This document shows positions 54,063-63,026 of a stretch of DNA of 64,000 bases, one piece after another. The number at the start of each line of letters is the position of its first letter. The stretch's first letter is position 1. Source of the stretch: an uncultured Chlorobiaceae bacterium (lineage in GTDB: Bacteria; Bacteroidota; Chlorobiia; Chlorobiales; Chlorobiaceae); the NCBI GenBank assembly GCA_903820085.1, contig CAIJGA010000008.1, positions 1 to 64,000 of the forward strand, read 5' to 3'. A program made the translations under genes and the position numbers. The notes under the pieces were generated by a model, which was given only the letters and a program-made list of their open reading frames with translations, did no database searches and was not told the DNA's origin.

Positions 54063-55331
54063 GTGACCTACCAGGACGCTCTCGATTTTCTTTACCCTCT
54101 GCACCGCTTTGGCATCAAGCCCGGCCTTGATCGGGTCCGCTCGCTGCTTGCTCTTCTGGGTTCGCCGCACCAGCGACTGGGACTGGTTGTCCATATCGCC
54201 GGCACGAACGGAAAAGGAAGTGTTGCGGCATCACTTGCGTCAATATTTCAGGCCGCCGGCAAGAAAACCGCGCTCTATACCTCTCCTCATCTGGTTGATT
54301 TTACCGAGCGTATTCGCATCGACGGCGCCCAGATTCCGCCCGAAAAAGTTGCTCACTATTGCTCCATGCTGAAGGATGGGGTTCTTGATAACCATTCCAC
54401 CTTTTTTGAAGCAACAACAGCCATTGCATTTGCCTGGTTTGCCGATGAAGGAGTTGACGTCTCCATCCTTGAGACCGGCATGGGGGGCCGGCTCGATGCC
54501 ACCAATGTGGTGGAGTCCGATTATGCGGTGATTACCACCATAGCTCTTGACCATACCGAGTGGCTGGGCGAAACGCTCTCCCTGATTGCCGCTGAAAAAG
54601 CAGCCATCATAAAAGAGGGGAGCAGGGTATTTACCGCAGTCTCAAAGCCTGAAGCGCTCATGCAGATTCAAAAGATGGCGGCATCGTGCCATGCTCCGCT
54701 GTTTGTTGCCGGAATTGATTCGCTCTGTGAGGTTGTTTCGGCCGCTCCCGGCATGCTTGAACTTGAAATGACCACTCCTTCAGGGCATTATCCTGCACTG
54801 ATGGCTCCCCTTACCGGATTGTTTCATGCGTTGAACCTCTCTCTTGCCGTTATGGTTGCCGGGGATGCAGGCATTGCTGCCGAACATATCTCTTCGGGGC
54901 TTCAACGGATATTGCAGACCGGATACCGCGCACGGCTTGAGCTGATCGGTACGCATCCCGCGATACTGCTTGACGTGTCGCACAATCCTGATGGCATGCG
55001 TGCAACCGTCAACGCTCTTGAGGCTTTCCGCCGTGACTACCATAATTTCTATGTGCTGCTCGGTCTGGCTTCGGACAAGGATGCCAGGGCAGTTATTAGG
55101 GAGTTGCTTCGTCTCGACGGCTTTTTTGTGCTGGTCAATATCCCCTCAGAACGAAGTGTTTCAGCCGAAGCACTCTCCCGGATGTGCCAGGAAGAGGGGG
55201 GCACAGCGACCACCTTTGCCACCGGGAACGAAGGGCTTGCTTACCTGCGGGCAAGAGCTGGTGCTGATGACCTGATTCTTGTGACCGGCTCGTTTTATCT
55301 TGCGGGCGAAATTCTTGGAGCCGGAACGTGA
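54063..55331 (+). CDS. folC: Folylpolyglutamate synthase/dihydrofolate synthase
   Basis: This 422-residue Mur-ligase-family enzyme starts at a GTG. It has VVHIAGTNGKGSVAASL (P-loop at about 46-54), the omega loop TSPHLVDFTERIRIDG, ILETGMGGRLDATNVV and TTIALDHTEWLG. The C-terminal ligase domain has LLDVSHNPDG. It adds glutamate to dihydropteroate and to folates. Motifs are complete, in contrast with the degraded Mur-like domain at 60117-62024. Confidence 0.93.
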   Translation: MTYQDALDFLYPLHRFGIKPGLDRVRSLLALLGSPHQRLGLVVHIAGTNGKGSVAASLASIFQAAGKKTALYTSPHLVDFTERIRIDGAQIPPEKVAHYCSMLKDGVLDNHSTFFEATTAIAFAWFADEGVDVSILETGMGGRLDATNVVESDYAVITTIALDHTEWLGETLSLIAAEKAAIIKEGSRVFTAVSKPEALMQIQKMAASCHAPLFVAGIDSLCEVVSAAPGMLELEMTTPSGHYPALMAPLTGLFHALNLSLAVMVAGDAGIAAEHISSGLQRILQTGYRARLELIGTHPAILLDVSHNPDGMRATVNALEAFRRDYHNFYVLLGLASDKDARAVIRELLRLDGFFVLVNIPSERSVSAEALSRMCQEEGGTATTFATGNEGLAYLRARAGADDLILVTGSFYLAGEILGAGT

Positions 55332-55656
55332 TCATGCTCCCGTTTGATAGAACGCTTTTTTATCGAATATTTTTATATATTTCCCAAAAGCTCCTGAAAT
55401 CTTCATCTATGAACAGGGAATACTTATCCCGTTCCATAATTCCTTGCCGTGCTTATCCCTTTTTCAATTATAGAGAGTTTTCCCCTGTGATATTCTTGTG
55501 TCCAGCTTTCATGCTCCATGATGAAGCGATAATGGTAATTTCAAGGTAATGAATCCGCTCATTGGCCATCCGGCCGGAACTTCTTTACAGGGGGACGTGC
55601 TTCCCACCCTCATTTCTTTTGCTTTTTTAAATTAACAAGCGTTGAACACCATCAAA
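55332..55656 (+). other. Long leader/intergenic region before rho
   Basis: 325 bases separate folC and rho. The sequence is T-rich with small inverted repeats, such as GGGACGTGCTTCCC near 55593, and short frames without family features. A rho transcript from this gap would have a long untranslated leader, which fits the known autoregulation of rho in other bacteria. No defined riboswitch or protein site was recognised. Confidence 0.4.
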
Positions 55657-56946
55657 ATGTCGAACAATTCGGTTTTTAAAGGTCTGGACATCAATATGCT
55701 CCAGAAAAAAAAGGTTTCTGAACTGCATATTTTTGCTAAAGAGCTTGGGGTAATGGCTGCCGGCCTGCGAAAGGAAGAGCTGATTTTCAAGATTATTGAA
55801 GCGCAGTCGCAGAAGAATACCGATTCTGAAAGCGGCAATGTCATGGTCAACACCGGTGTTCTGCAGGTCATACCGGAAGGTTACGGCTTTTTGCGCTCCG
55901 CCAATTACAACTACCTCTCCTCTCCTGACGATATTTATGTCTCCCCGTCTCAGATCAAGCGATTCAACATGCGAACAGGCGATACCGTCTCCGGGCAGGT
56001 TCGGGCGCCCAAAGAGGGTGAGCGTTTTTTTGCCTTGCTGAAGATCAACACCATCGACGGCAACGATCCTGAAATTACCAGAGAACGCCCCTACTTTGAA
56101 AATCTGACTCCTCTTTTTCCTCATGACCGCCTCAAGCTCGAGACCAAGCAGTCCGAAGTCTGCGGCCGGATTATGGATATTTTTACTCCCATCGGCAAAG
56201 GACAGCGAGGCTTGATTGTAGCGCAGCCGAAAACAGGCAAAACCATGCTGCTGCAGATGATTGCCAATGCGATCATCAAAAACCATCCCGAGGTCTACCT
56301 CATTGTGCTGCTTATCGATGAGCGCCCTGAAGAGGTGACCGACATGGCTCGCAGCGTTCCGGCAGAAGTGGTGAGCTCCACCTTTGATGAGGATCCGGAA
56401 CGTCACGTTCTGGTGGCCGACATGGTGCTTGAAAAGGCAAAACGACTGGTGGAGGTTGGCCGTGACGTGGTGGTGCTGCTCGATTCCATTACAAGGCTTG
56501 CCAGGGCACATAATACCATCATCCCCCATTCCGGAAAAATTCTGTCGGGCGGTATCGATGCCAATGCGCTCACCAAGCCGAAGCGGTTTTTTGGTGCGGC
56601 CCGAAATATTGAGGAAGGCGGCAGTCTGACCATTATTGCCACAGCGCTGATCGATACGGGTTCACGTATGGATGATGTTATTTTTGAAGAGTTCAAGGGA
56701 ACCGGCAATATGGAGCTGCTGCTCGACCGTCGCCTCTCCGAGCGCCGTATCTTCCCCTCTATCGATATTCTTCGCTCAAGCACCCGTAAAGAGGAGTTGC
56801 TCTTTACCCAGGAAGAGCTCTCAAGGACGTGGCTGCTAAGAAAGTACCTCGCCGACAAAAATCCTATCGAGTGCATGGAGTTCATGCGTGAAAAAATGAT
56901 GGACACCAAAGACAACAAGGATTTTTTCAAATACATGAATGCCTGA
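55657..56946 (+). CDS. rho: Transcription termination factor Rho
   Basis: This protein has 429 residues from [16 protein letters not shown]; a TTG five codons upstream is the only other start. An N-terminal helical domain precedes the RNA-binding cold-shock-like domain ([23 protein letters not shown], about 67-90). The RecA-type ATPase has [10 protein letters not shown] (about 189-198), [16 protein letters not shown] and the Q/R loops ([37 protein letters not shown]). There are no unusual inserts. It uses ATP to remove RNA polymerase from untranslated transcripts. Confidence 0.96.
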   Translation: MSNNSVFKGLDINMLQKKKVSELHIFAKELGVMAAGLRKEELIFKIIEAQSQKNTDSESGNVMVNTGVLQVIPEGYGFLRSANYNYLSSPDDIYVSPSQIKRFNMRTGDTVSGQVRAPKEGERFFALLKINTIDGNDPEITRERPYFENLTPLFPHDRLKLETKQSEVCGRIMDIFTPIGKGQRGLIVAQPKTGKTMLLQMIANAIIKNHPEVYLIVLLIDERPEEVTDMARSVPAEVVSSTFDEDPERHVLVADMVLEKAKRLVEVGRDVVVLLDSITRLARAHNTIIPHSGKILSGGIDANALTKPKRFFGAARNIEEGGSLTIIATALIDTGSRMDDVIFEEFKGTGNMELLLDRRLSERRIFPSIDILRSSTRKEELLFTQEELSRTWLLRKYLADKNPIECMEFMREKMMDTKDNKDFFKYMNA

Positions 56947-57069
56947 TAAACCCTTTAGAAGAGGTAAAAAACGAACCTTTATTTGAGGGAATCATGAATA
57001 TTTGTTTGCAGTTCTGAAAAATGTTTCTATATTATCTGCCTTTAAAACAAGAGGAAAGACACTTACTAT

Positions 57070-57177
57070 ATGCCCTGCGGAAAAAAGAGAAAACGTCATA
57101 AAATGGCGGTACACAAGCGTAAAAAGATGCGCCGTAAGAACCGTCACAAGAAGCGCCAGAGATACCAGAATAAGTAA
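57070..57177 (+). CDS. 35-residue basic protein, AURKAIP1/COX24 (mS38/bS22-like) domain
   Basis: A short frame from ATG at 57070 encodes a 35-residue chain, over half lysine or arginine, starting MPCGKKRKRHKMAVHKRKKM and ending RHKKRQRYQNK. KMxxHKRKKxxRKNRHKK is the pattern of the bacterial relatives of mitochondrial ribosomal protein mS38 (AURKAIP1/COX24), which Bacteroidetes and Chlorobi annotate as a separate small protein. By analogy it would bind the small ribosomal subunit. It lies just before two tRNA genes, among translation genes. Confidence 0.75.
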   Translation: MPCGKKRKRHKMAVHKRKKMRRKNRHKKRQRYQNK

Positions 57178-57209
57178 GTTCCGGTACTCCCGTACCTTGG
57201 TTATAGGTT

Positions 57210-57282
57210 GAGAATATAGCTCAGTCGGTAGAGCATCTGCCTTTTAAGCAGAGGGTCGAAGGTTCGAGTCCTTCTATTCTCA
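57210..57282 (+). tRNA. tRNA-Lys (anticodon TTT)
   Basis: A 73-base cloverleaf has acceptor arms GAGAATA and TATTCTC, discriminator A, D arm AGCTCAGTCGGTAGAGC, anticodon loop CTTTTAA on a 5-base stem (CTGC.../...GCAG), and T arm with GGTTCGAGTC. No CCA is encoded. Confidence 0.95.
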
Positions 57283-57312
57283 CGGATGTTATTGCGTCCA
57301 GCAGTAAAACAA

Positions 57313-57394
57313 GCCCGAGTGGTGAAATTGGTAGACACACTATCTTGAGGGGGTAGCGCCGAAAGGTGTAGGAGTTCGAATCTCCTCTCGGGCA
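57313..57394 (+). tRNA. tRNA-Leu (anticodon GAG)
   Basis: An 82-base class II tRNA has acceptor arms GCCCGAG and CTCGGGC with discriminator A. The anticodon stem CTATC/GGTAG encloses the loop TTGAGGG, giving anticodon GAG, and the variable arm runs through CGCCGAAAGGTG before the T arm AGGAGTTCGAATCTCCT. CCA is not encoded. It lies 30 bases after tRNA-Lys and probably shares its transcript. Confidence 0.95.
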
Positions 57395-57412
57395 CTTGTT
57401 TTGTTCCCCCAC

Positions 57413-57436
57413 AAAAGCCGCTTTTTTGCGGCTTTT
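57413..57436 (+). terminator. Terminator after the tRNA pair
   Basis: AAAAGCCGC (57413-57421) and GCGGCTTTT (57428-57436) form a 9-base stem around a T6 loop, ending in T4. It ends the tRNA transcript before etfB. Confidence 0.8.
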
Positions 57437-57529
57437 CTGATTTGCGTAGTTTTTAGTCGAAAATCACAGTTGTTCCCTGAAACTGCAATTTCCGGAATCC
57501 TGCTTTTCTGATCATCAGGAGAAAGCGTT

Positions 57530-58276
57530 ATGCGTATTGCCGTCTGTCTCTGCCAGGTACCCGATACTGCATCGGTCATCGGTTTTGTTGAAGGTGCCGT
57601 CGACCTTTCACGAGTCAATGAGGTCATGAATCCCTTCGATGAGTATGCCCTCGAAGAGGCTGTGCGTCTCAAGGAGCGTTTTGAGGGGAGCGAGGTAACC
57701 CTTTTCTGCGTTGCCTCCTCTTCAGCCAAAGAGATGCTTCGCAAAGCCCTTGCCATGGGCGGAGACCGGGCTGTTCTGGTCAGTACGGCAGAGCTCTCGG
57801 ACCCCTTTCAGACAGCCATGCTGCTCAGCCGTGCGATCGCCGGGTTTTATGCCGGTGCTTTGCCAGACCTTGTTTTCTGCGGCAAGCACTCGACCGACTT
57901 TCAAAGTGCCCAGGTTCCCCTGATGCTTGCCGAACTGCTTGGCATGGCATCCGTCAGCGCAATTATCAAGCTGCAAGCTTCTGCGGAAGGCCTGCAGGTC
58001 GAGCGTGAAATTGAGGGGGGGATTGAATATCTGGATGTACACTATCCTGCGCTCTTCAGTGTTGAAAAAGGGCTGAATGTGCCGCGGAAAACCACCATCA
58101 AAGGGGTCATGGAAGCCCGGAAAAAACCGATTGATCTGTTGCCGGTTACCGCCAGCGAAAGACCGTTTGTCGAGATTACTGGCATGGAGCCACTCGTCAC
58201 GAAAAAAACATGCAGGTTTGTGACGGAGCCGGAAGAGCTTGTCAGGCTGCTCCGTCATGACCGTGCCCTATTCTGA
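57530..58276 (+). CDS. etfB: Electron transfer flavoprotein beta subunit
   Basis: This 248-residue subunit starts MRIAVCLCQVPDTASVIGF behind AGGAGAAAG. It has the AMP/nucleotide-site segments MNPFDEYALEEAVRLKE, KALAMGGDRAVLVS and FCGKHSTDFQSAQVPLMLAELL, followed by the signature VEREIEGGIEYLDVHYPALFSV. EtfB pairs with EtfA (next gene) to carry electrons between flavin dehydrogenases and the quinone pool. No dehydrogenase or ETF:quinone oxidoreductase is encoded nearby. Confidence 0.93.
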   Translation: MRIAVCLCQVPDTASVIGFVEGAVDLSRVNEVMNPFDEYALEEAVRLKERFEGSEVTLFCVASSSAKEMLRKALAMGGDRAVLVSTAELSDPFQTAMLLSRAIAGFYAGALPDLVFCGKHSTDFQSAQVPLMLAELLGMASVSAIIKLQASAEGLQVEREIEGGIEYLDVHYPALFSVEKGLNVPRKTTIKGVMEARKKPIDLLPVTASERPFVEITGMEPLVTKKTCRFVTEPEELVRLLRHDRALF

Positions 58277-58307
58277 ACCGACCGGCAAAAGAGGAGACCT
58301 TGCAGCG

Positions 58308-59297
58308 ATGACTAAATGGCTGGTATTTCTGGAACAGCGGGAAGGTGTTGTCAAACAATCCTCCATTGACGCATGGAACCGCGTTCAGGAGCTTGCCGCA
58401 TCGCGGCCGGACGTAGCTGTGTCGGGTCTGCTTGCAGGACCGGCCAGCCTCGGCCATCTTGAAGGCAGCCTTGCCGGAAAGGGAGTTATCGCTCATGCCA
58501 AAGATGAGTGCTTCAGGCTCTACAATCAGGAGCGCTATCTGAGGCTTGTTGCCGATATCCTCAACAGGGAGGGCGCCGGCAGCCTCTTCTTTGCCGATAC
58601 GGTACTCAGCCGCGATCTTGCCCCCCGACTTTCGGTTCGCCTGCACGCCTCACTGCTCTCGGGAAACCCGATATTCGATGATGCCCGGGCGGCGGATGAT
58701 GGTGGCTGCCGGCGACCGGTCTATTCCGGTTCGTTCATCGCTTCGTTTGCTCCGCGGCGTCCTCTCGGCATCTATATCATCGCTTCACGCCGAACCCCCT
58801 CCGTCGACTATCCTGGAGCCCGGATTGCCTTTGTTGACCTTGAGGCGTGTGCCGTTGCCGGTGAAGCTCTTTTTCCGCTGGTGCGCCGGCTTGCCATGCA
58901 CCAGGGCACTCTGGATGTGGCCGAAGCCGGCATTATTGTAGCCGGAGGAAGAGGAATGGGCGGCCCAGAGGATTTTGCCCTGCTTGAACAGCTTGCTCGT
59001 CTCCTCGGCGGGGCTGTGGGGGCAAGCCGTCCGGTCGTTGATGAAGGGTGGCGGCCCCATGCCGAACAGATAGGCCAGACCGGCAAAACCGTTGCACCCT
59101 CACTCTATATTGCCTGCGCCGTATCAGGATCCCTCCAGCATCTTGCCGGCATGGGGTCAGCCGGCACGGTCGTTGCCATCAACCGCGACCCGCATGCCCC
59201 GATTTTCGATGTTGCCGATTACGGCATAGTCGGTGACGTGCACCTGGTGCTGCCCAAACTGATCGAAGCATTGCAAGAATTTTTGAAGAAGGGATGA
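58308..59297 (+). CDS. etfA: Electron transfer flavoprotein alpha subunit
   Basis: This subunit has about 330 residues from MTKWLVFLEQREGVVKQSSI, behind AGAGGAG. An ATG at 58257 is in frame but overlaps etfB. The C-terminal FAD domain is complete: IIVAGGRGMGGPEDFALLEQ, GASRPVVDEGWRPHAEQIGQTG, SLYIACAVSGSLQHLAGM and VVAINRDPHAPIFDVADYGIVGD. FAD sits here and dimerises with EtfB. It forms a two-gene unit with etfB. Confidence 0.93.
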   Translation: MTKWLVFLEQREGVVKQSSIDAWNRVQELAASRPDVAVSGLLAGPASLGHLEGSLAGKGVIAHAKDECFRLYNQERYLRLVADILNREGAGSLFFADTVLSRDLAPRLSVRLHASLLSGNPIFDDARAADDGGCRRPVYSGSFIASFAPRRPLGIYIIASRRTPSVDYPGARIAFVDLEACAVAGEALFPLVRRLAMHQGTLDVAEAGIIVAGGRGMGGPEDFALLEQLARLLGGAVGASRPVVDEGWRPHAEQIGQTGKTVAPSLYIACAVSGSLQHLAGMGSAGTVVAINRDPHAPIFDVADYGIVGDVHLVLPKLIEALQEFLKKG

Positions 59298-59381
59298 TTA
59301 GCTGTACTTTAGTGTTAAGAGAGTCAGGGGATACTTGTTTATTTCGCCCCGGCATCACTATCAATCTTTTTCTTTGAACCA

Positions 59382-59972
59382 ATGCGTAAACTTCAGGTAG
59401 ATATTCTCGGACTTTCAACAAGCCCCCATACCAACGGAGCCTATGCCCTTATCCTTTACGAATTGGAGGGCAAGAGGAAACTTCCGATCATTATCGGCGG
59501 CTTCGAGGCACAGGCCATTGCCCTCAAACTCGAAAACATCAAGCCACCGCGCCCCTTCACCCACGACCTTTTCAAGAATATTGCCGATGCCTTTCATCTG
59601 CGTGTCAATGAAATTATTATTGATGAACTGCACAATGAGACCTTTTATGCCAAGGTGGTCTGTGAAGTGAACGGTGAGGTGCACGAAATTGATGCACGCC
59701 CCAGCGATGCCATAGCCATTGCCGTACGTTTTAATGCCCCGCTCTTTGTGACCGAAGAGATCATGAATGAGGCTGGTATAAAAGAGGAGCAGAAAGAGGA
59801 GGGCGAGGAGGAGAGCCCGCTGGAGCCTGAAGAGATGCCCGCCGGCCTGCTTCGTACTGACGCGCTGCTCGAAGAGCTGCAGTCGGAGCTCAATGATGCC
59901 ATCAACAATGAAAACTACGAAGAGGCTGCCAGGCTGCGCGATGAAATTACTCGCCTGAAACGCAGCTCATGA
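59382..59972 (+). CDS. Bifunctional-nuclease-domain (DUF151) protein with UVR motif
   Basis: This 196-residue protein has an N-terminal DUF151 domain (about 1-130) with the typical LPIIIGGFEAQAIALKLENI and VHEIDARPSDAIAIAVRF. An acidic linker (EEQKEEGEEESPLEPEE) follows. From about 163 a C-terminal UvrB/UvrC motif reads LLEELQSELNDAINNENYEEAARLRDEITRL. The DUF151 family is linked to nuclease activity and phage or stress responses in some species; the UVR motif usually binds another protein such as UvrA/UvrC or Clp partners. This fusion is common in Chlorobi and Bacteroidetes. The role is not established. Confidence 0.82.
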   Translation: MRKLQVDILGLSTSPHTNGAYALILYELEGKRKLPIIIGGFEAQAIALKLENIKPPRPFTHDLFKNIADAFHLRVNEIIIDELHNETFYAKVVCEVNGEVHEIDARPSDAIAIAVRFNAPLFVTEEIMNEAGIKEEQKEEGEEESPLEPEEMPAGLLRTDALLEELQSELNDAINNENYEEAARLRDEITRLKRSS

Positions 59973-59974
59973 AC

Positions 59975-60005
59975 ACAAAGAGCCCCGCAATGCAGGGCTC
60001 TTTGT
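59975..60005 (+). terminator. Strong terminator before the ATP-grasp operon
   Basis: CAAAGAGCCC at the left pairs with GGGCTCTTTG at the right around CGCAATGCA, giving a 10-base stem within 59976-60005. It starts a few bases after the previous stop and isolates the 60117 operon from it. Confidence 0.75.
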
Positions 60006-60116
60006 ACTTCTGGATGGCAAGGAAAAAAATTCATCTTTTCGAAGCGTGTTGTTGCTACCTGTAACAGCAAAAACGAATAAAGTGCACCGTACGCACATTC
60101 CGAGAGAATATTAAAC

Positions 60117-62024
60117 ATGATAAAAAGTAAAGCTGTCAAGATCATTTCAGGATATGTCGAAGGTATGAGACAACCATCGCTGGCTGCTCAACTGCTGCTT
60201 CAACTTGACACTGATGAACGCAATATAATTCAGCGCCTGCTTGAGCTGCTCGGCCCATATCTCTCCTCTCCGCAATTTGATGAACTCAATGCGAATACCG
60301 GAACAAACAAGTCTGATGCCATCAAAGCTATCGCGACTGTAGTTGCCGGATTGCAGGCATCGGCGGGAATTCCGGTTCTTGAATCACTCAGAATCAGCGA
60401 TTCCTGGGAGACGTCAAAGTCAAATAAAGAAAACATTGTTTTCCAGGTTTTTTTCCCATCCTATGAACCGCGCGCAACATTACTTGCACTGGAATGGGTT
60501 CTGAAATTGCTCAATAATCCTGATTCCAGGCAAAAGAACCTCACCCCTTCTTTACGCATTGAACTTGATCAACTGCTTCTGCGACTCCGATCGGTCGCTC
60601 CCCAAGGCTCAAACAACATACGTTTTATTTATGCGGCCCATTCTCTTGGAATACCGGTTCAGCCATTACCCGGAGGCGTGTTTCAGTACGGCTGGGGATC
60701 AAAAGGACGTTGGTTTAGCAGCAGTATAAGCGATGAAACATCAGCAATCGGGGTGAGACAGGCAAAAAACAAGCTGGTAACCAATGCCACCCTGAAACTA
60801 GGAGGTCTACCGGTGCCTCATGGTCTGCTCGTAAGAAACGCCACGGAAGCAGTGTCAATAGCAAAACACATTGGCTATCCAGTTGTTGTAAAACCCGCAG
60901 ATCTGGACCAAGGGAGAGGAGTATATGCAGATTTGCGAACCCCTCATGAAGTTCACGATGCTTTTGAGCATGCAAGGAAACTCTCGTTCAATATCATGCT
61001 CGAGAAGTATCTTCAGGGTATAGCATTCCGCATCACTCTGGTTCGAGGGGAGCTTGTTTCCGTCGTAAAACGCATGCCTGCAGGTGTAACCGGCGATGGG
61101 GTTTTAACAATAAATTTCCTTATTGAAAAAACAAACAACGATCCAAGACGTTCCACCAGCCAATTTTCGATCATGAAGCCGATTGTCATTGACAATGAGG
61201 CCCGGATTCTGCTTCAACGGGAAGGACTGAGCCTTGACTCAATTCCGAAGACAGGACAATTCATCGCTTTAAGACGCTCGGCCAATGTATCCACGGGTGG
61301 AGATGCGGTGTTACTGAATACAGATGAAATTGACAGTTCATACATTGACCTGGCCAAACGGGCCGTAGAGCTTCTTCGCCTCGATATTGCCGCTGTCGAT
61401 TTCATTGCCAGAGATATCAGAAACCCCTGGCAGGGAACCAACACCGGAATCCTCGAAGTAAATGCACAACCGCAGATGGGAACGATTCTTACCCATCTCC
61501 ATGGTCAAATACTCAAATCATATGTTCATGGCGATGGGACAATCCCTTCACTGCTTGTCTTCGGAACCGAACCAGGTGATTTAATCAGCGATGTTCGAAA
61601 ACGATTGTTCAATAATACCCCTGGATTGGGCACGGTTTCTTCAGAGGGTGTTTTTATTGGCGAAAACCAAATCAGCCCCACCAGGCAGGGTATGCTTGCC
61701 GCTACACGTTCACTCCTTATCAATCCCACAGTAACTTCGCTGCTTCTGGCAATCGATCCTGACTCGCTCATGGGGGAGGGAATGCCTCTGCCGTTCTGCC
61801 ATCACCTTGTAATCAGCACCTGGCCGGAAAAGCGAACGGTTTCAGCACAGGTACTCTCCCTGTTTGGGAAGCATCTACTCGGCAAGGTTTGGATCGAACA
61901 AAGTCATCCGCTGCAAAATCAGATTCAACAGGTGCTGGGCCCTGATAAAATGCGCGTTTTCGAATCACGAGCCTTAATGCTCACCGCCATTGAAAGAACA
62001 CTGAGTCAGAACGGGCATGAGTAA
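60117..62024 (+). CDS. Cyanophycin-synthetase-like ATP-grasp protein with degenerate Mur-ligase half
   Basis: This is a 635-residue protein. Residues 65-200 resemble the N-terminal domain of cyanophycin synthetase, ending in VQPLPGGVFQYGWGSKGRWF. Residues 215-455 are an ATP-grasp domain with NKLVTNATLKLGGLPVPHG, YPVVVKPADLDQGRGVY, IMLEKYLQGIAFRITLV, NDPRRS, RRSANVSTGGDA and GILEVNAQPQM (ATP and metal ligands present). Residues 475-570 correspond to the start of the Mur-ligase half of CphA, but the P-loop GTNGKTT is replaced by GTEPGDLI (483-490) and the rest is shortened; CphA has about 870 residues. An active amide ligase with one dead half is likely. It heads an operon with a radical SAM enzyme and a glycosyltransferase. 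Confidence 0.85.
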   Translation: MIKSKAVKIISGYVEGMRQPSLAAQLLLQLDTDERNIIQRLLELLGPYLSSPQFDELNANTGTNKSDAIKAIATVVAGLQASAGIPVLESLRISDSWETSKSNKENIVFQVFFPSYEPRATLLALEWVLKLLNNPDSRQKNLTPSLRIELDQLLLRLRSVAPQGSNNIRFIYAAHSLGIPVQPLPGGVFQYGWGSKGRWFSSSISDETSAIGVRQAKNKLVTNATLKLGGLPVPHGLLVRNATEAVSIAKHIGYPVVVKPADLDQGRGVYADLRTPHEVHDAFEHARKLSFNIMLEKYLQGIAFRITLVRGELVSVVKRMPAGVTGDGVLTINFLIEKTNNDPRRSTSQFSIMKPIVIDNEARILLQREGLSLDSIPKTGQFIALRRSANVSTGGDAVLLNTDEIDSSYIDLAKRAVELLRLDIAAVDFIARDIRNPWQGTNTGILEVNAQPQMGTILTHLHGQILKSYVHGDGTIPSLLVFGTEPGDLISDVRKRLFNNTPGLGTVSSEGVFIGENQISPTRQGMLAATRSLLINPTVTSLLLAIDPDSLMGEGMPLPFCHHLVISTWPEKRTVSAQVLSLFGKHLLGKVWIEQSHPLQNQIQQVLGPDKMRVFESRALMLTAIERTLSQNGHE

Positions 62025-62030
62025 CAAAAA

Positions 62031-63026
62031 ATGCTGATGGCCAATTCTCTAATATGGCAAAATCTGCTGCGCGTCCAGATTGAACCAACCAACCGCTGCA
62101 ATTTCAAGTGCAGCTATTGCAGACGCACCTATTGGTCCAGGCCAAACGGCGACATGTCTCTTGAGCAGTTTCTGCTGGTGCTCGACAAGTTACCGTCAGT
62201 CGCTCGCATCCATCTGCAAGGCGTCGGGGAACCGTTACTCAACAGGGATTTACCGAAAATGGTTCGTTCTGCCAGATCTTCCGGTGCACGGGTCGGCACA
62301 TCCACAAATGCCTCATTATTGACAAGGGAAGCTGCGGCTGCACTGCTTGATGCCGGCATCAACCGAATTAATCTGTCGATCGATACGATCGACCCTCTTG
62401 CATTTAAACGCCTTCGCGGCGGCACAAAGGTTGAATCCGTCATCAACAATATTACCGCACTTGCTGACATTCGCAGCAAAAGCAGTTACCCGGACACCGA
62501 TTTGGCCCTTGTGCTTGTTGCCAGTCCATCAGTGCTCGAAAAATTACAGGAGATTATTCATCTGGGGGCAAATCTTGGCTTGGATGAAGTGTATATGCAA
62601 AACCTCAATTCCAGTTTCTTTCCGTCAAACAATAGTGATTTGCAGCAGCTAAACAACGTTGACCCGGAAAAATACAGGGAAGCAACCCTGGCTGCGGGCA
62701 TCACCGCCGAAAACCTGGGTATCCGTTTCCTTGCGCCGGATCTGGATTGCACCGATCACTCGTATCGTTGCCAATGGCCTTTTCACGGTTGTAATATCAC
62801 GTGGGACGGTTTTGTCTCACCCTGCTGTCTTCAACCTGATCCCGACTTGCTGAATTTTGGAAATCTGTTCGAGTCAGACTTTGAGATGATTTGGCAGAGC
62901 AGTTCTTACCATGATTTTCGTGCCCGGGTGAAGGCCGACTGCGAGCCAATTTGCGTTGAATGCCCGGCTCGTTATGGCCGTATGTGGCACCCTGATGCCA
63001 ATCCATTTGCAAAGCATGAATCATGA
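62031..63026 (+). CDS. Radical SAM protein with SPASM domain
   Basis: This 331-residue protein has the radical SAM cluster C23-x3-C27-x2-C30 in TNRCNFKCSYCRRTYW, followed by HLQGVGEPLLNRDL and NLSIDTIDPLAFKRLRGG. The C-terminal SPASM region has C240, C247, C254, C265-C266, C304, C308 and C311, enough for one or two auxiliary iron-sulfur clusters. SPASM enzymes modify peptides (thioether or C-C links) or act on glycan or cofactor precursors. The start is 6 bases after the ATP-grasp gene; ATG codons at 62031 and 62037 are both possible. The stop overlaps the next start as ATGA. The substrate is unknown. Confidence 0.88.
   Translation: MLMANSLIWQNLLRVQIEPTNRCNFKCSYCRRTYWSRPNGDMSLEQFLLVLDKLPSVARIHLQGVGEPLLNRDLPKMVRSARSSGARVGTSTNASLLTREAAAALLDAGINRINLSIDTIDPLAFKRLRGGTKVESVINNITALADIRSKSSYPDTDLALVLVASPSVLEKLQEIIHLGANLGLDEVYMQNLNSSFFPSNNSDLQQLNNVDPEKYREATLAAGITAENLGIRFLAPDLDCTDHSYRCQWPFHGCNITWDGFVSPCCLQPDPDLLNFGNLFESDFEMIWQSSSYHDFRARVKADCEPICVECPARYGRMWHPDANPFAKHES

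Noticed and set aside
55328-55549. 73-residue frame in the rho leader
   Set aside because: Composition is not protein-like, and it starts in the end of folC with no ribosome binding site.
55627-56529. 300-residue minus-strand frame opposite rho
   Set aside because: The sense strand encodes complete Rho motifs; the antisense frame has no recognisable domain.
60117-62024. Annotation as a genuine cyanophycin synthetase
   Set aside because: The Mur-ligase half lacks the P-loop lysine and about 200 residues, so arginine addition is not expected; only the ATP-grasp half supports an active enzyme.
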